Source of the DNA: Clostridia bacterium
GTDB taxonomy: Bacteria; Bacillota; Clostridia; Christensenellales; CAG-138
Direction of reading: 5' to 3'
DNA: 29,813 nucleotides
NCBI GenBank assembly: GCA_016296415.1
Contig: JAEDJH010000007.1
Location: forward strand, 1 to 29,813
The position numbers and the translations under genes are program-made. The notes beneath the pieces are model-generated. The model saw only the letters and a list, made by a program, of their open reading frames with translations, did no database searches and was not told the DNA's origin. This document shows positions 1 to 6,834 of this stretch, piece after piece; position 1 is the stretch's first letter; each line of letters begins with the position of its first letter.

Positions 1-31
1 CCGAAAGCCCTTTATTTCCAAGAGTTTTCGG
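1..31 (-). terminator. possible guaA terminator, cut by the window edge
   Basis: Just past the guaA stop codon (reading leftward) CCGAAA at 1-6 and TTTCGG at 26-31 can form a 6-bp stem. Any T-run would lie outside the window, so this is only a possible intrinsic terminator. Confidence 0.3.
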
Positions 32-52
32 GCACTTGTTAGCCATTCGATA

Positions 53-1579
53 TTATTCCCACTCCACCGTTCCCGGGGGTTTGGAGGTTATGTCATAGAC
101 AACGCGGTTGACGTGGGGTACTTCGGCGATTATGCAGTCGGAGATCCTCTTTAGCACGGGGAAGGGTATCTCCGCCCAATCGACGCTCATTGCATCGGTC
201 GATGTGACCGCACGCACACCGATTGCATAGTCGTACGTCCGCCGATCGCCCATGACTCCTACGCTCCTAATGCCCGTGAACACGGTGAAATACTGCCACA
301 GGCTGCGCTCAAGACCGGCGTTTTTCACCTCACGGCGGAACACCGCATCGCTGTGCCTTAATATCTTCAGCTTTTCCTCCGTCACCTCGCCCATTACCCT
401 TATGGCAAGGCCGGGGCCGGGGAACGGCTGACGCCAAACGAGATGCTCGGGTATTCCGAGGCTTTCACCGAGCAGGCGCACCTCATCCTTGAAAAGCATA
501 CGCAGCGGCTCTACCAAGCCCTTGAAGCCTATGTCCTTCGGCAGGCCGCCCACGTTGTGATGGCTCTTTATCACCGCCGAGCCGTTTGAGCCGCTTTCTA
601 TAACGTCGGGATAGATTGTGCCCTGCAGCAGATAATCTCCGCCGCCGAGCTTCTTTGCCTCCTCCTCAAACACACGGATAAACTCGGTGCCGATTATCTT
701 GCGCTTTTGCTCCGGGTCATCCACACCCCTGAGCTTTGTAAGGAAGCGCTCAGAAGCATCGACCGCAATTATATTCAGTCCGAGCGACTCTTTATAGCAC
801 TCCATGACCTCCTGCGCTTCATTTTCACGAAGCAGACCGTGGTCAACAAATATGCAGGTCAGCCTGTCGCCGATGGCACGGTGAACGAGCACCGCCGCAA
901 CGGAGGAATCGACGCCGCCGCTCAGACCGGCTATCACCCTGCCGTCACCCACCTGCTTTCTGATGTCCTCTATGAGGGTGTCCGCCACCACTGCGGCGCT
1001 TCGGTCGCACTTAAGATGGCAGATATTTTTGAGGAAGTTGTCAAAAATTCTCTGACCGTTATCGGTATGCACGACTTCGGCATGGAACTGTATGCCGTAA
1101 AGCCTCTTTTCATCGTTGGCAAACGCCGCAATGCCGCAATTTGCCGTCGATGCGATAACCTCGAAGCCCTCCGGTGCCACGGTGACGGAGTCGTTATGGT
1201 TCATCCAAACGGTTCCGTTCTCCATACCCTCAAACAGCGGATGTCCGGCAAAGGTCGTGTTCGTGCGTCCGTACTCCCTTATCTGCTGAGCCTCTATTTT
1301 GCCGCCGCAGCACTTGGCAATATACTGCATTCCGTAGCATATACCAAGAATAGGCACGTTCAGTTCAAATATCCAGTCGGGGCAGGTTCTGGCATTCTCC
1401 GCATACACGCTGTCGGGACCGCCGGAGAAAATAATGCCGTCAAGTCTGTCTCCGAGTATCTTCTCCTTCGGTGCGGTTATTTGGAAAAGCTCGCTGAAAA
1501 CTCCGCCCTCACGCACACGCCTCGTAATAAGCTGGTTATATTGCCCGCCAAAGTCAAGTACAACTATTCTTTCACTCAT
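53..1579 (-). CDS. guaA: GMP synthase (glutamine-hydrolysing)
   Basis: Converts XMP to GMP using ATP and ammonia from glutamine, the last step of guanine nucleotide synthesis, in the cytoplasm. The 508 residues match the usual full length. The class I amidotransferase domain (about 1-190) carries the nucleophile Cys81 in GICYGM and the His166/Glu168 pair in FHAE. The ATP-pyrophosphatase P-loop SGGVDSS lies at 220-226, and the C-terminal dimerisation domain ends in PPGTVEWE. The ATG at 1579 follows a GGGAG site. It is the last gene of a leftward run and starts 22 nt after the YcaO-domain gene, so it is probably co-transcribed with it. guaB lies about 3.6 kb upstream on the same strand, separated by five unrelated genes. 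The identification is secure. Confidence 0.98.
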   Translation of the reverse strand: MSERIVVLDFGGQYNQLITRRVREGGVFSELFQITAPKEKILGDRLDGIIFSGGPDSVYAENARTCPDWIFELNVPILGICYGMQYIAKCCGGKIEAQQIREYGRTNTTFAGHPLFEGMENGTVWMNHNDSVTVAPEGFEVIASTANCGIAAFANDEKRLYGIQFHAEVVHTDNGQRIFDNFLKNICHLKCDRSAAVVADTLIEDIRKQVGDGRVIAGLSGGVDSSVAAVLVHRAIGDRLTCIFVDHGLLRENEAQEVMECYKESLGLNIIAVDASERFLTKLRGVDDPEQKRKIIGTEFIRVFEEEAKKLGGGDYLLQGTIYPDVIESGSNGSAVIKSHHNVGGLPKDIGFKGLVEPLRMLFKDEVRLLGESLGIPEHLVWRQPFPGPGLAIRVMGEVTEEKLKILRHSDAVFRREVKNAGLERSLWQYFTVFTGIRSVGVMGDRRTYDYAIGVRAVTSTDAMSVDWAEIPFPVLKRISDCIIAEVPHVNRVVYDITSKPPGTVEWE

Positions 1580-1601
1580 CGCTCGCTCCCGTTAATAATG
1601 C

Positions 1602-3554
1602 TCAATCGTTTACAAGATGATAGAAGCCCTCCGCATCGTGACGCCTGCCGTATGTGCGGTAGTATTCGCCGATGGTTTCGGAAATGCGCTTTACGGTTTG
1701 GTACGAGCAATAGGTATGGTATTTGCACTCCTCACACTTGTCGAAGTCGCAAATAAACATGCCCTCCTCGAACGGGCTTTCGCCTGCGTCTATCCTTCTT
1801 TCGAGCCTTTCAACAATGTGTGCGGGGTAGAACAGTCTCAGCAGCTCATCCGTGGACGCTCTGTCAACGCCGTCCCGCTTGCATGACAGATAGTGCTGCA
1901 CGCACAGATAGTACGAGTGCATCTCCTCATCCTTTTCATACAATGCCGCCTTGCCGGCACACTTTTCGGCGTCCGCAATGTTGCCGAGAACATAGTTGCC
2001 GTGACCCAGATAGATGTTGTAAAGCTTCCAGTCCTCGGTACCGCTGTTCTCTATCGGTATGCCCGAATAGCTTCTGAACGAGTTGTCCATTTGCTTGCAG
2101 CCGGCGTAATACTTCGTCAGCATTACAAAGCTGTACCAATCCGTCGGGGAAGCCTTCTTGTAATTCCTGAGAATATCCCTTGCGAGCAGAGAGAACTGCC
2201 TTTCGGGGAAAAGCTGCTTGAGCTTGGTTATCATTACCTCGCTGTATCCGGGCACGATTATGTGCATGGAGGTGAAGCCGAGGTAGCTATGATCCCTCAC
2301 CAGAATGTCGTAGCCCTGATCGAGGAACATTTTCTTAACACGCATAAACAGCTCCCTGTTGGTCAGGTTGCTGAGATCCTCAAAGCCCCGGAACTTCTCC
2401 TCGGATTCAAGGAAGAACCTTGCCGAATGTATGCCCGTGGAGTTTACAAGGAAGTTTCTGATATTGTTTGTAGCGTTTACCTCCGCCATGTTGAACGACA
2501 TTCTCGAATGCACGACGGCATTCTTGTCGGTCCTTCCCTGGAAAAGCTCGGTAAGCGTTCTTCCCAGGGCAACCTCGAAAACGGGGTGTGCGCCGAAGTG
2601 CGTATGGTACTTATGCTTTTTCTCGTCGATGACCGTTGCGGCGATCACGGGGAAGCCCGTTCCGAGAGAGCAATCCTTTATAAGAACCTTGAAGCCATGC
2701 TCCTGAAGGCTCCTTATGGTCTTTTTGGCGTTGGGATACCTTTCCACATACTCAAGCGGTATGGTCGGGGGGATTATGCCCTCGGTAAATACCTTCAGTG
2801 AGTGACGGCGCTCGACTATCTCGCTCAGGCCCTGCACCATCGCCTCCTCAAAGGTGTTTCCGGCACAGCAGCCAGACGAGCCGTAAATAAGCTGTGCTAT
2901 CTCAAGCGGAATATACGTTTCCTTATTGTTCCTTATGCTGTAATAGGGCTGACACGGCATCTGCTTTGAGCCGGCATATATCTCACTCGTTTCCAATACC
3001 TTCGCCTCGGAAACGATAGGATCCTGCGGTCTGACTCTGGCGCATCTGACGCCCTCTATCCAGTCGGCGCTCGTCTTTTTGAGCTCTTCGGCGGTAAGCC
3101 ACTTCATGTCGTGTACATACTTATGTATGGGCATGAGCATATTGTTGCTGAACATAACGGCGTTTACCAGAAGACCCGCCTGCAACCTTTCCATGAATTC
3201 GGCATAGGCGCTCGCCCTTGCAAACTCCTTAGTTACGCCCTTTCCGTTGGTTCCGACGCTCGTTCCCTTTACGGTCACCCTCGCCGAATAGCAGTTTTCG
3301 ATGTTGGAGTTGATAAACCTGATCTCCGTTTCGATGTTCAGCCTCTCGAGTATCTCCAATATGCGTGCGACGGTTTTTTCGGGGGTCGTGTCCTTGAATC
3401 TTCCGTCAACAAAGTGCATATCGTTTGCAAAGTCGGCGGATATGTCAAGCCCCGCCTGCTTTGCATACTCAAACAATTCCTCGCCCGTCGTGAAATCGTT
3501 TATCTTGCGACGGATCTCCTCCGGCAGGCTTGCCAAAATTTCTTTTACGTCCAT
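1602..3554 (-). CDS. YcaO-domain protein with leader-like N-terminus and C-terminal Cys cluster
   Basis: 650 residues from the ATG at 3554, which follows AGGAGAGATAAA. An upstream in-frame extension has no good ribosome site and overlaps maf. YcaO enzymes use ATP to activate peptide backbone amides (azoline, thioamide or amidine formation), and some act on ribosomal proteins. The YcaO nucleotide-site signatures are visible: SAYAEFMERLQ (about 115-125), GLSEIVERR (about 242-250) and RTLTELFQGR (about 332-341). Residues 1-45 (from MDVKEIL through GEELFEYAKQAGLDIS) resemble a Nif11-type RiPP leader. The stretch from about 480 to 600 is helical and may be TPR-like, as in E. coli YcaO. Cys602, 607, 610 and 616 form a C-x4-C-x2-C-x5-C motif near the end. 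The substrate is unknown. A 39-residue peptide gene lies 1.4 kb upstream on the same strand. The YcaO fold is confident; the function is not. Confidence 0.85.
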   Translation of the reverse strand: MDVKEILASLPEEIRRKINDFTTGEELFEYAKQAGLDISADFANDMHFVDGRFKDTTPEKTVARILEILERLNIETEIRFINSNIENCYSARVTVKGTSVGTNGKGVTKEFARASAYAEFMERLQAGLLVNAVMFSNNMLMPIHKYVHDMKWLTAEELKKTSADWIEGVRCARVRPQDPIVSEAKVLETSEIYAGSKQMPCQPYYSIRNNKETYIPLEIAQLIYGSSGCCAGNTFEEAMVQGLSEIVERRHSLKVFTEGIIPPTIPLEYVERYPNAKKTIRSLQEHGFKVLIKDCSLGTGFPVIAATVIDEKKHKYHTHFGAHPVFEVALGRTLTELFQGRTDKNAVVHSRMSFNMAEVNATNNIRNFLVNSTGIHSARFFLESEEKFRGFEDLSNLTNRELFMRVKKMFLDQGYDILVRDHSYLGFTSMHIIVPGYSEVMITKLKQLFPERQFSLLARDILRNYKKASPTDWYSFVMLTKYYAGCKQMDNSFRSYSGIPIENSGTEDWKLYNIYLGHGNYVLGNIADAEKCAGKAALYEKDEEMHSYYLCVQHYLSCKRDGVDRASTDELLRLFYPAHIVERLERRIDAGESPFEEGMFICDFDKCEECKYHTYCSYQTVKRISETIGEYYRTYGRRHDAEGFYHLVND

Positions 3555-3570
3555 TTTATCTCTCCTAACA

Positions 3571-4188
3571 TTAAGTAATTTGGTTTCTATGTTCATCGGT
3601 CTTGCGCCGCCATATCCGCTGCGCCTCGCCGAACTTTCCGAGATTTTCATACAAAAGGTGTATCGGAAGCCCTATTACCGTAAAATAGCTTCCCTCTATA
3701 TGCTTTATGAACACACCGCCAACGCCCTGTATGCCGTATGCTCCGGCCTTGTCCATCGGCTCTCCGGTACGGATATAGTCCAGTATCTCCCCGTCCGACA
3801 TTTCGGCAAAGGTCACCCTTGCCGCATCGTGGCACACGATTTTTTGATCGTCGGATATGATGCAAAGACCCGTATATACCGTATGTGTTTTTCCCTGCAG
3901 CCGCTTTAATATCCCAAAAGCATCCGACTCATCCCTCGGCTTGCCGATTATCTCGCCGTCCAGACATACTATCGTATCCGAGCCGATAACTATGCAGCCG
4001 TATCTGCCTTCCTTAACCGATTCCGCCTTTTGGCGGGCAAGCTGCTCCACCATTAAGGAGGGTTCGGTTTCGGATGCGTCCTCTTCGATCTCGCTCGGTA
4101 TCACCTCGTATTCAAGCCCTATCATGGATAAAAGCTCTTTTCGCCTCGGTGACTTCGAGGCAAGTATTATACGCCGTTCGTTCAGCAT
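3571..4188 (-). CDS. maf: Maf-family nucleoside triphosphate pyrophosphatase
   Basis: The 205-residue protein has the Maf N-terminal signature ILASKSPRRKELL at 8-20, then SDTIV and GKPRDESDAF further on. Family members hydrolyse non-canonical or modified nucleotides (dTTP/UTP and related) to monophosphates and have been linked to arrest of septation. The ATG at 4188 is preceded only by a weak GGAAGG. It overlaps the stop codon of a 19-residue ORF that does have a strong ribosome site, so translation may be coupled. The YcaO-domain gene starts 16 nt after its stop. The family call is secure; the exact substrate is not. Confidence 0.93.
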   Translation of the reverse strand: MLNERRIILASKSPRRKELLSMIGLEYEVIPSEIEEDASETEPSLMVEQLARQKAESVKEGRYGCIVIGSDTIVCLDGEIIGKPRDESDAFGILKRLQGKTHTVYTGLCIISDDQKIVCHDAARVTFAEMSDGEILDYIRTGEPMDKAGAYGIQGVGGVFIKHIEGSYFTVIGLPIHLLYENLGKFGEAQRIWRRKTDEHRNQIT

Positions 4189-4241
4189 TTGCTTCGCACC
4201 TTCCCGTCCGGAGGCCGGTCCTGTGAAAGCTTATGCAGCAT
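4182..4241 (-). CDS. possible 19-residue leader ORF coupled to maf
   Basis: ATG at 4241 follows a consensus GGAGG (4248-4252) at good spacing. It reads 19 codons (MLHKLSQDRPPDGKVRSKC) and stops in a TGA that overlaps the maf start in the arrangement ATGCTGA. Such an overlap would let ribosomes reinitiate on maf, whose own ribosome site is weak. The ORF's ribosome-site region (4248-4255) is complementary over 8 bp to 4207-4214 inside the ORF, so the site could be sequestered. The peptide resembles nothing I know and may be only a translational device. Confidence 0.35.
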   Translation of the reverse strand: MLHKLSQDRPPDGKVRSKC

Positions 4242-4260
4242 ATCGAACCTCCGGATAAAT

Positions 4261-4309
4261 CAAAAGCGGTAGAGGAGCCCTCGCTGAATGGTACAAGAGT
4301 TTCTACCGC
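4261..4309 (-). terminator. probable intrinsic terminator after the lipoprotein gene
   Basis: On the minus strand GCGGTAGA and TCTACCGC (4302-4309 with 4266-4273) form a perfect 8-bp stem with a 28-nt loop, followed directly by TTTTG. It separates the small lipoprotein gene from the maf-ycaO-guaA group. Confidence 0.55.
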
Positions 4310-4333
4310 CGTATTTGCAATTTTACAATCGCA

Positions 4334-4816
4334 TCAAAAATCACCAAACCAGTCACCCTCGCCATCGTCGATAGTGGGTTCCGGTGTCGGACCCTCGGGC
4401 GTTGCGGTGGGCTCCGGGGTGCTGCTGTCCGTTTCGGCGGGCGCCGTTGTGGCAGGCACCGCCGTTTCGGTCGGCTCGGGAGTTCCGGTTGCATTCGGGT
4501 CGGGGGTTATGCCGAAAAAGTCATTCCACTCCTCCGGCCAGGTTATTGCCGCCTCACCGTCACCAAGGTCAATTACTTCCGTGGTGTTCACCGGCATGGT
4601 ATAGTTTTCGTCAAGCTTGACCGTTGCGGAATTCGGATCGTCCGTAACGATGGGATATTTGGGTTCGTATGAACCGTTAGGACCGTTCATGCTTCCGATC
4701 CCGATGTCGTGGATCTCGCCCTCACCGCTGCGACTGCACGCACACACAAGCAAAAACGCCGCCGCCATCATCACGGCGAAAACCACCCTTGCCATCGTGC
4801 TCTTTTTTATTTTCAT
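4334..4816 (-). CDS. small Thr/Pro/Glu-rich lipoprotein, function unknown
   Basis: 160 residues from the ATG at 4816. The first 25 residues (MKIKKS, a hydrophobic run, then VCAC-S) form a lipoprotein-type signal, with the lipidated Cys probably the one before SRSGEG. A short central region includes WPEEWNDFFG, and the last 55 residues are low-complexity TPEPTETAVPATTAP-like sequence ending in the acidic tail DGEGDWFGDF. Such Thr/Pro tails usually act as extended linkers at the cell surface. I recognise no enzymatic domain. A strong mRNA hairpin (4853-4880) lies just upstream of the ribosome site, and a probable terminator follows the gene. It stands between a 39-residue peptide gene and maf. 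Confidence 0.75.
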   Translation of the reverse strand: MKIKKSTMARVVFAVMMAAAFLLVCACSRSGEGEIHDIGIGSMNGPNGSYEPKYPIVTDDPNSATVKLDENYTMPVNTTEVIDLGDGEAAITWPEEWNDFFGITPDPNATGTPEPTETAVPATTAPAETDSSTPEPTATPEGPTPEPTIDDGEGDWFGDF

Positions 4817-4852
4817 AATCAACGCCGCCTTTCTCTGCGGTGAACCCACCCC

Positions 4853-4880
4853 GTCGGAGGGGAGAAGCTCCCCGCCCGAC
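4853..4880 (-). other. strong intercistronic mRNA hairpin
   Basis: GTCGG/CCGAC and GGGGAG/CTCCCC form an 11-bp stem with a 3-nt loop and small bulges, about 37 nt upstream of the lipoprotein ATG. No T-run follows on the minus strand, so it is not a standard terminator. It may stabilise or help process the transcript between the peptide gene and the lipoprotein gene. Confidence 0.5.
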
Positions 4881-4928
4881 AGCATGAGTTCGCTTTGTTT
4901 TTGTTCTTTCCTTTCGGAACGGAAGTGA

Positions 4929-5048
4929 TTACCACTCCCAGCCCTCAATCTGCGAAGCATAGATTTCGCCGTCGCTGGGGTCGCCTACCATTACTTCTTC
5001 AGCCTGGCAGAAGCGTACAACCTCGAGGATAGGGGTTTCGAACTTCAT
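4929..5048 (-). CDS. 39-residue acidic small peptide, possible precursor peptide
   Basis: An ATG at 5048 is preceded by an unusually good ribosome site (AAGGAAGGAGG, then ACTTGTAAG) and reads 39 codons to TAA at 4929. It begins MKFETPILEVVRFCQAEE and ends EIYASQIEGWEW. It has a single Cys (14), two Trp in the last three residues and a net charge of about -7. No signal peptide or membrane segment is visible. A promoter lies directly upstream (5120-5148). The MKxExPxLEV opening is, from memory, common among short orphan peptides of Clostridia. Its role is unknown; a substrate of the YcaO protein encoded 1.4 kb downstream is possible but unproven. Start codon, ribosome site and promoter together make expression likely. 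Confidence 0.7.
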   Translation of the reverse strand: MKFETPILEVVRFCQAEEVMVGDPSDGEIYASQIEGWEW

Positions 5049-5119
5049 CTTACAAGTCCTCCTTCCTTGAATGATGCTCATTTACATGGCCAGCTAACAA
5101 GCCATAATAAATTCGATAT

Positions 5120-5148
5120 ATTTTATCACAGCCTTTTTGCGATTACAA
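5120..5148 (-). promoter_or_regulatory. sigma-A promoter of the 39-residue peptide gene
   Basis: Minus-strand -35 TTGTAA (5143-5148), 17-bp spacer, -10 TAAAAT (5120-5125) preceded by the extended -10 element TGA. Expected start near 5113, giving a leader of about 65 nt. Confidence 0.65.
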
Positions 5149-5153
5149 GTCCG

Positions 5154-5182
5154 AAAAACCGTTTATTTATCGATAAATCCGG
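5154..5182 (-). terminator. guaB terminator around a 14-bp palindrome
   Basis: The perfect palindrome ATTTATCGATAAAT (5165-5178) is flanked by CCG/CGG arms, and TTTTT follows on the minus strand. It lies just after the guaB stop codon and before the peptide promoter. The stem is AT-rich, so its strength is uncertain. Confidence 0.5.
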
Positions 5183-5203
5183 CCCTGCGGATGCGAAGAT
5201 TAT

Positions 5204-6712
5204 TTACTTCGTTACGACCGGTGCGCCGGTCTTGAGCATTACGTCGTGCGAGCCGCCCTCGACTATGCTCGTGGAGGACACAACGGTCAGCCTTGCGTTT
5301 TTCTGCAGGTCGGGTATGTTCAAAACGCCGCAGTTGCACATCGTCGAGCGCACCTTGCCAAGGGTGAGCGCCAGGTTGTCCTTCAGACTTCCGGCATAGG
5401 GGACGTATGCGTCAACGCCCTCCTCAAAGCTGAGCTTCGCCGCACCGCCCATGTCGTACCGCTGCCAGTTTCTTGCCCTGTTTGAGCCTTCGCCCCAGTA
5501 TTCCTTGTAATAGTTGTTGTTAATGATAACCTTTCTGGTGGGGCTTTCGTCAAACCTTGAGAAGTATCTGCCGAGCATTATAAAGTCCGCACCCATCGCA
5601 AGGGCGAGCGTCACGTGATAGTCATGCACTATGCCGCCGTCCGAGCAAAGCGGTACATATATCCCCGTTTCCTCAAAGTATTCGTCCCTTGCCTTGGATA
5701 CCTCGAGCATGGCGGTCGCCTGTCCCCTGCCGATGCCCTTTTGCTCCCTCGTTATGCAGATTGAGCCGCCGCCGATGCCGACCTTTACAAAATCCGCACC
5801 GCAGTCCGCCAAAAATCTGAAGCCCTCCGCATCGACAACGTTGCCCGCACCGACCTTTACGCTGTCGCCGTACTTTTCACGGATATAGTCTATGGTCAGC
5901 TTCTGCCACTCGGAGTAGCCCTCGGAGGAGTCAATGCAAAGCACGTCCGCACCCGCTTCGATGAGTGCGGGAACCCTTTCCCTGTAATCTCTCGTGTTTA
6001 TGCCTGCGCCGACGAGATACCTCTTTTGTCCGTCAACGGATTCAAGGGGATTTTCCTTGTGTGCGGCATAGTCCTTTCTGAACACGAAGTACTTCATATT
6101 GCCGCCTCTGTCGATTATGGGCAGGGCGTTTATCTTATGCGCCCATATTATGTCGTTTGCCTCCTTGAGCGTTATGTCATCGTAGGCAAAAACCAGCTTT
6201 TCAAGCGGCGTCATAAAGCTTTCGACCCTGTCGCCCGGGAGCATCCTGCTGACCCTGTAATCCTTGTCGGTCACTATTCCGAGCAGCTTGCCGCCGCCCG
6301 TACCGTCGTCGGTCACGGCAACGGTGGAGTGCCCCGTCCGCTCGTGCAGCTCGAGCACGTCCGCAAGGGTATTGTCGGGCTTGAGGTTGGAATCACTCTT
6401 TACAAATCCCGCCTTGTAGCTTTTTACGTTGGCAACCATGTTCGCCTGATCCTCAACGGACTGGGAGCCGTATATAAACGAAATTCCGCCCTCTCTTGCA
6501 AGCGCTATCGCCATTTTGTCGTCGGAAACAGCCTGCATAATTGCGGAAACCATCGGTATGTTTATAGATATTGCGGGGGTTTCGCCCTTTTTATAACGCA
6601 CAAGGGGCGTTTTGAGCGACACATTAGAAGGAATACATTCCTTTGAAGAATAGTTGGGTATCAAAAGATACTCACCGAAAGTCCTCGACGGGTTTTCGTA
6701 GATATACGCCAT
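5204..6712 (-). CDS. guaB: IMP dehydrogenase
   Basis: Oxidises IMP to XMP with NAD+, the first committed step toward GMP, in the cytoplasm. The 502-residue protein has the full TIM-barrel with an inserted CBS pair (about 100-215, including HSTVAVTDDG and LGIVTDKDYR). The catalytic loop GIGGGSICITREQ places the nucleophile Cys at 319; most bacterial enzymes have GPGSICTTR here, so GGGSICITR is a modest variant. IMP-binding glycine-rich segments (SDGGI, MLGRYF) are present. The ATG at 6712 follows GGAGG, and a near-consensus promoter sits 67-95 nt upstream. The leader is too short for a purine riboswitch. It probably works with guaA at the end of the same strand run. Confidence 0.97.
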   Translation of the reverse strand: MAYIYENPSRTFGEYLLIPNYSSKECIPSNVSLKTPLVRYKKGETPAISINIPMVSAIMQAVSDDKMAIALAREGGISFIYGSQSVEDQANMVANVKSYKAGFVKSDSNLKPDNTLADVLELHERTGHSTVAVTDDGTGGGKLLGIVTDKDYRVSRMLPGDRVESFMTPLEKLVFAYDDITLKEANDIIWAHKINALPIIDRGGNMKYFVFRKDYAAHKENPLESVDGQKRYLVGAGINTRDYRERVPALIEAGADVLCIDSSEGYSEWQKLTIDYIREKYGDSVKVGAGNVVDAEGFRFLADCGADFVKVGIGGGSICITREQKGIGRGQATAMLEVSKARDEYFEETGIYVPLCSDGGIVHDYHVTLALAMGADFIMLGRYFSRFDESPTRKVIINNNYYKEYWGEGSNRARNWQRYDMGGAAKLSFEEGVDAYVPYAGSLKDNLALTLGKVRSTMCNCGVLNIPDLQKNARLTVVSSTSIVEGGSHDVMLKTGAPVVTK

Positions 6713-6778
6713 GCCTTTTTACCTCCTGCCCCATCAGCTGTGACGAAGCAAATCCTTCCCTCAAAACTTATTTTTTCG

Positions 6779-6807
6779 AGTATATCCGCCGCCGCACGAT
6801 AAGTCAA
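6779..6807 (-). promoter_or_regulatory. sigma-A promoter of guaB
   Basis: Minus-strand TTGACT (6802-6807), 17-bp spacer, TATACT (6779-6784). Expected start near 6772, giving a leader of about 60 nt. It lies in the gap after the MutS-family gene, so guaB has its own promoter. Confidence 0.75.
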
Positions 6808-6834
6808 TGCCGCCGCAAAATATATCATCGTTTT

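Noticed and set aside
6713..6778. Purine riboswitch before guaB
   Set aside because: The leader of about 60 nt lacks the three-way junction and any terminator stem.
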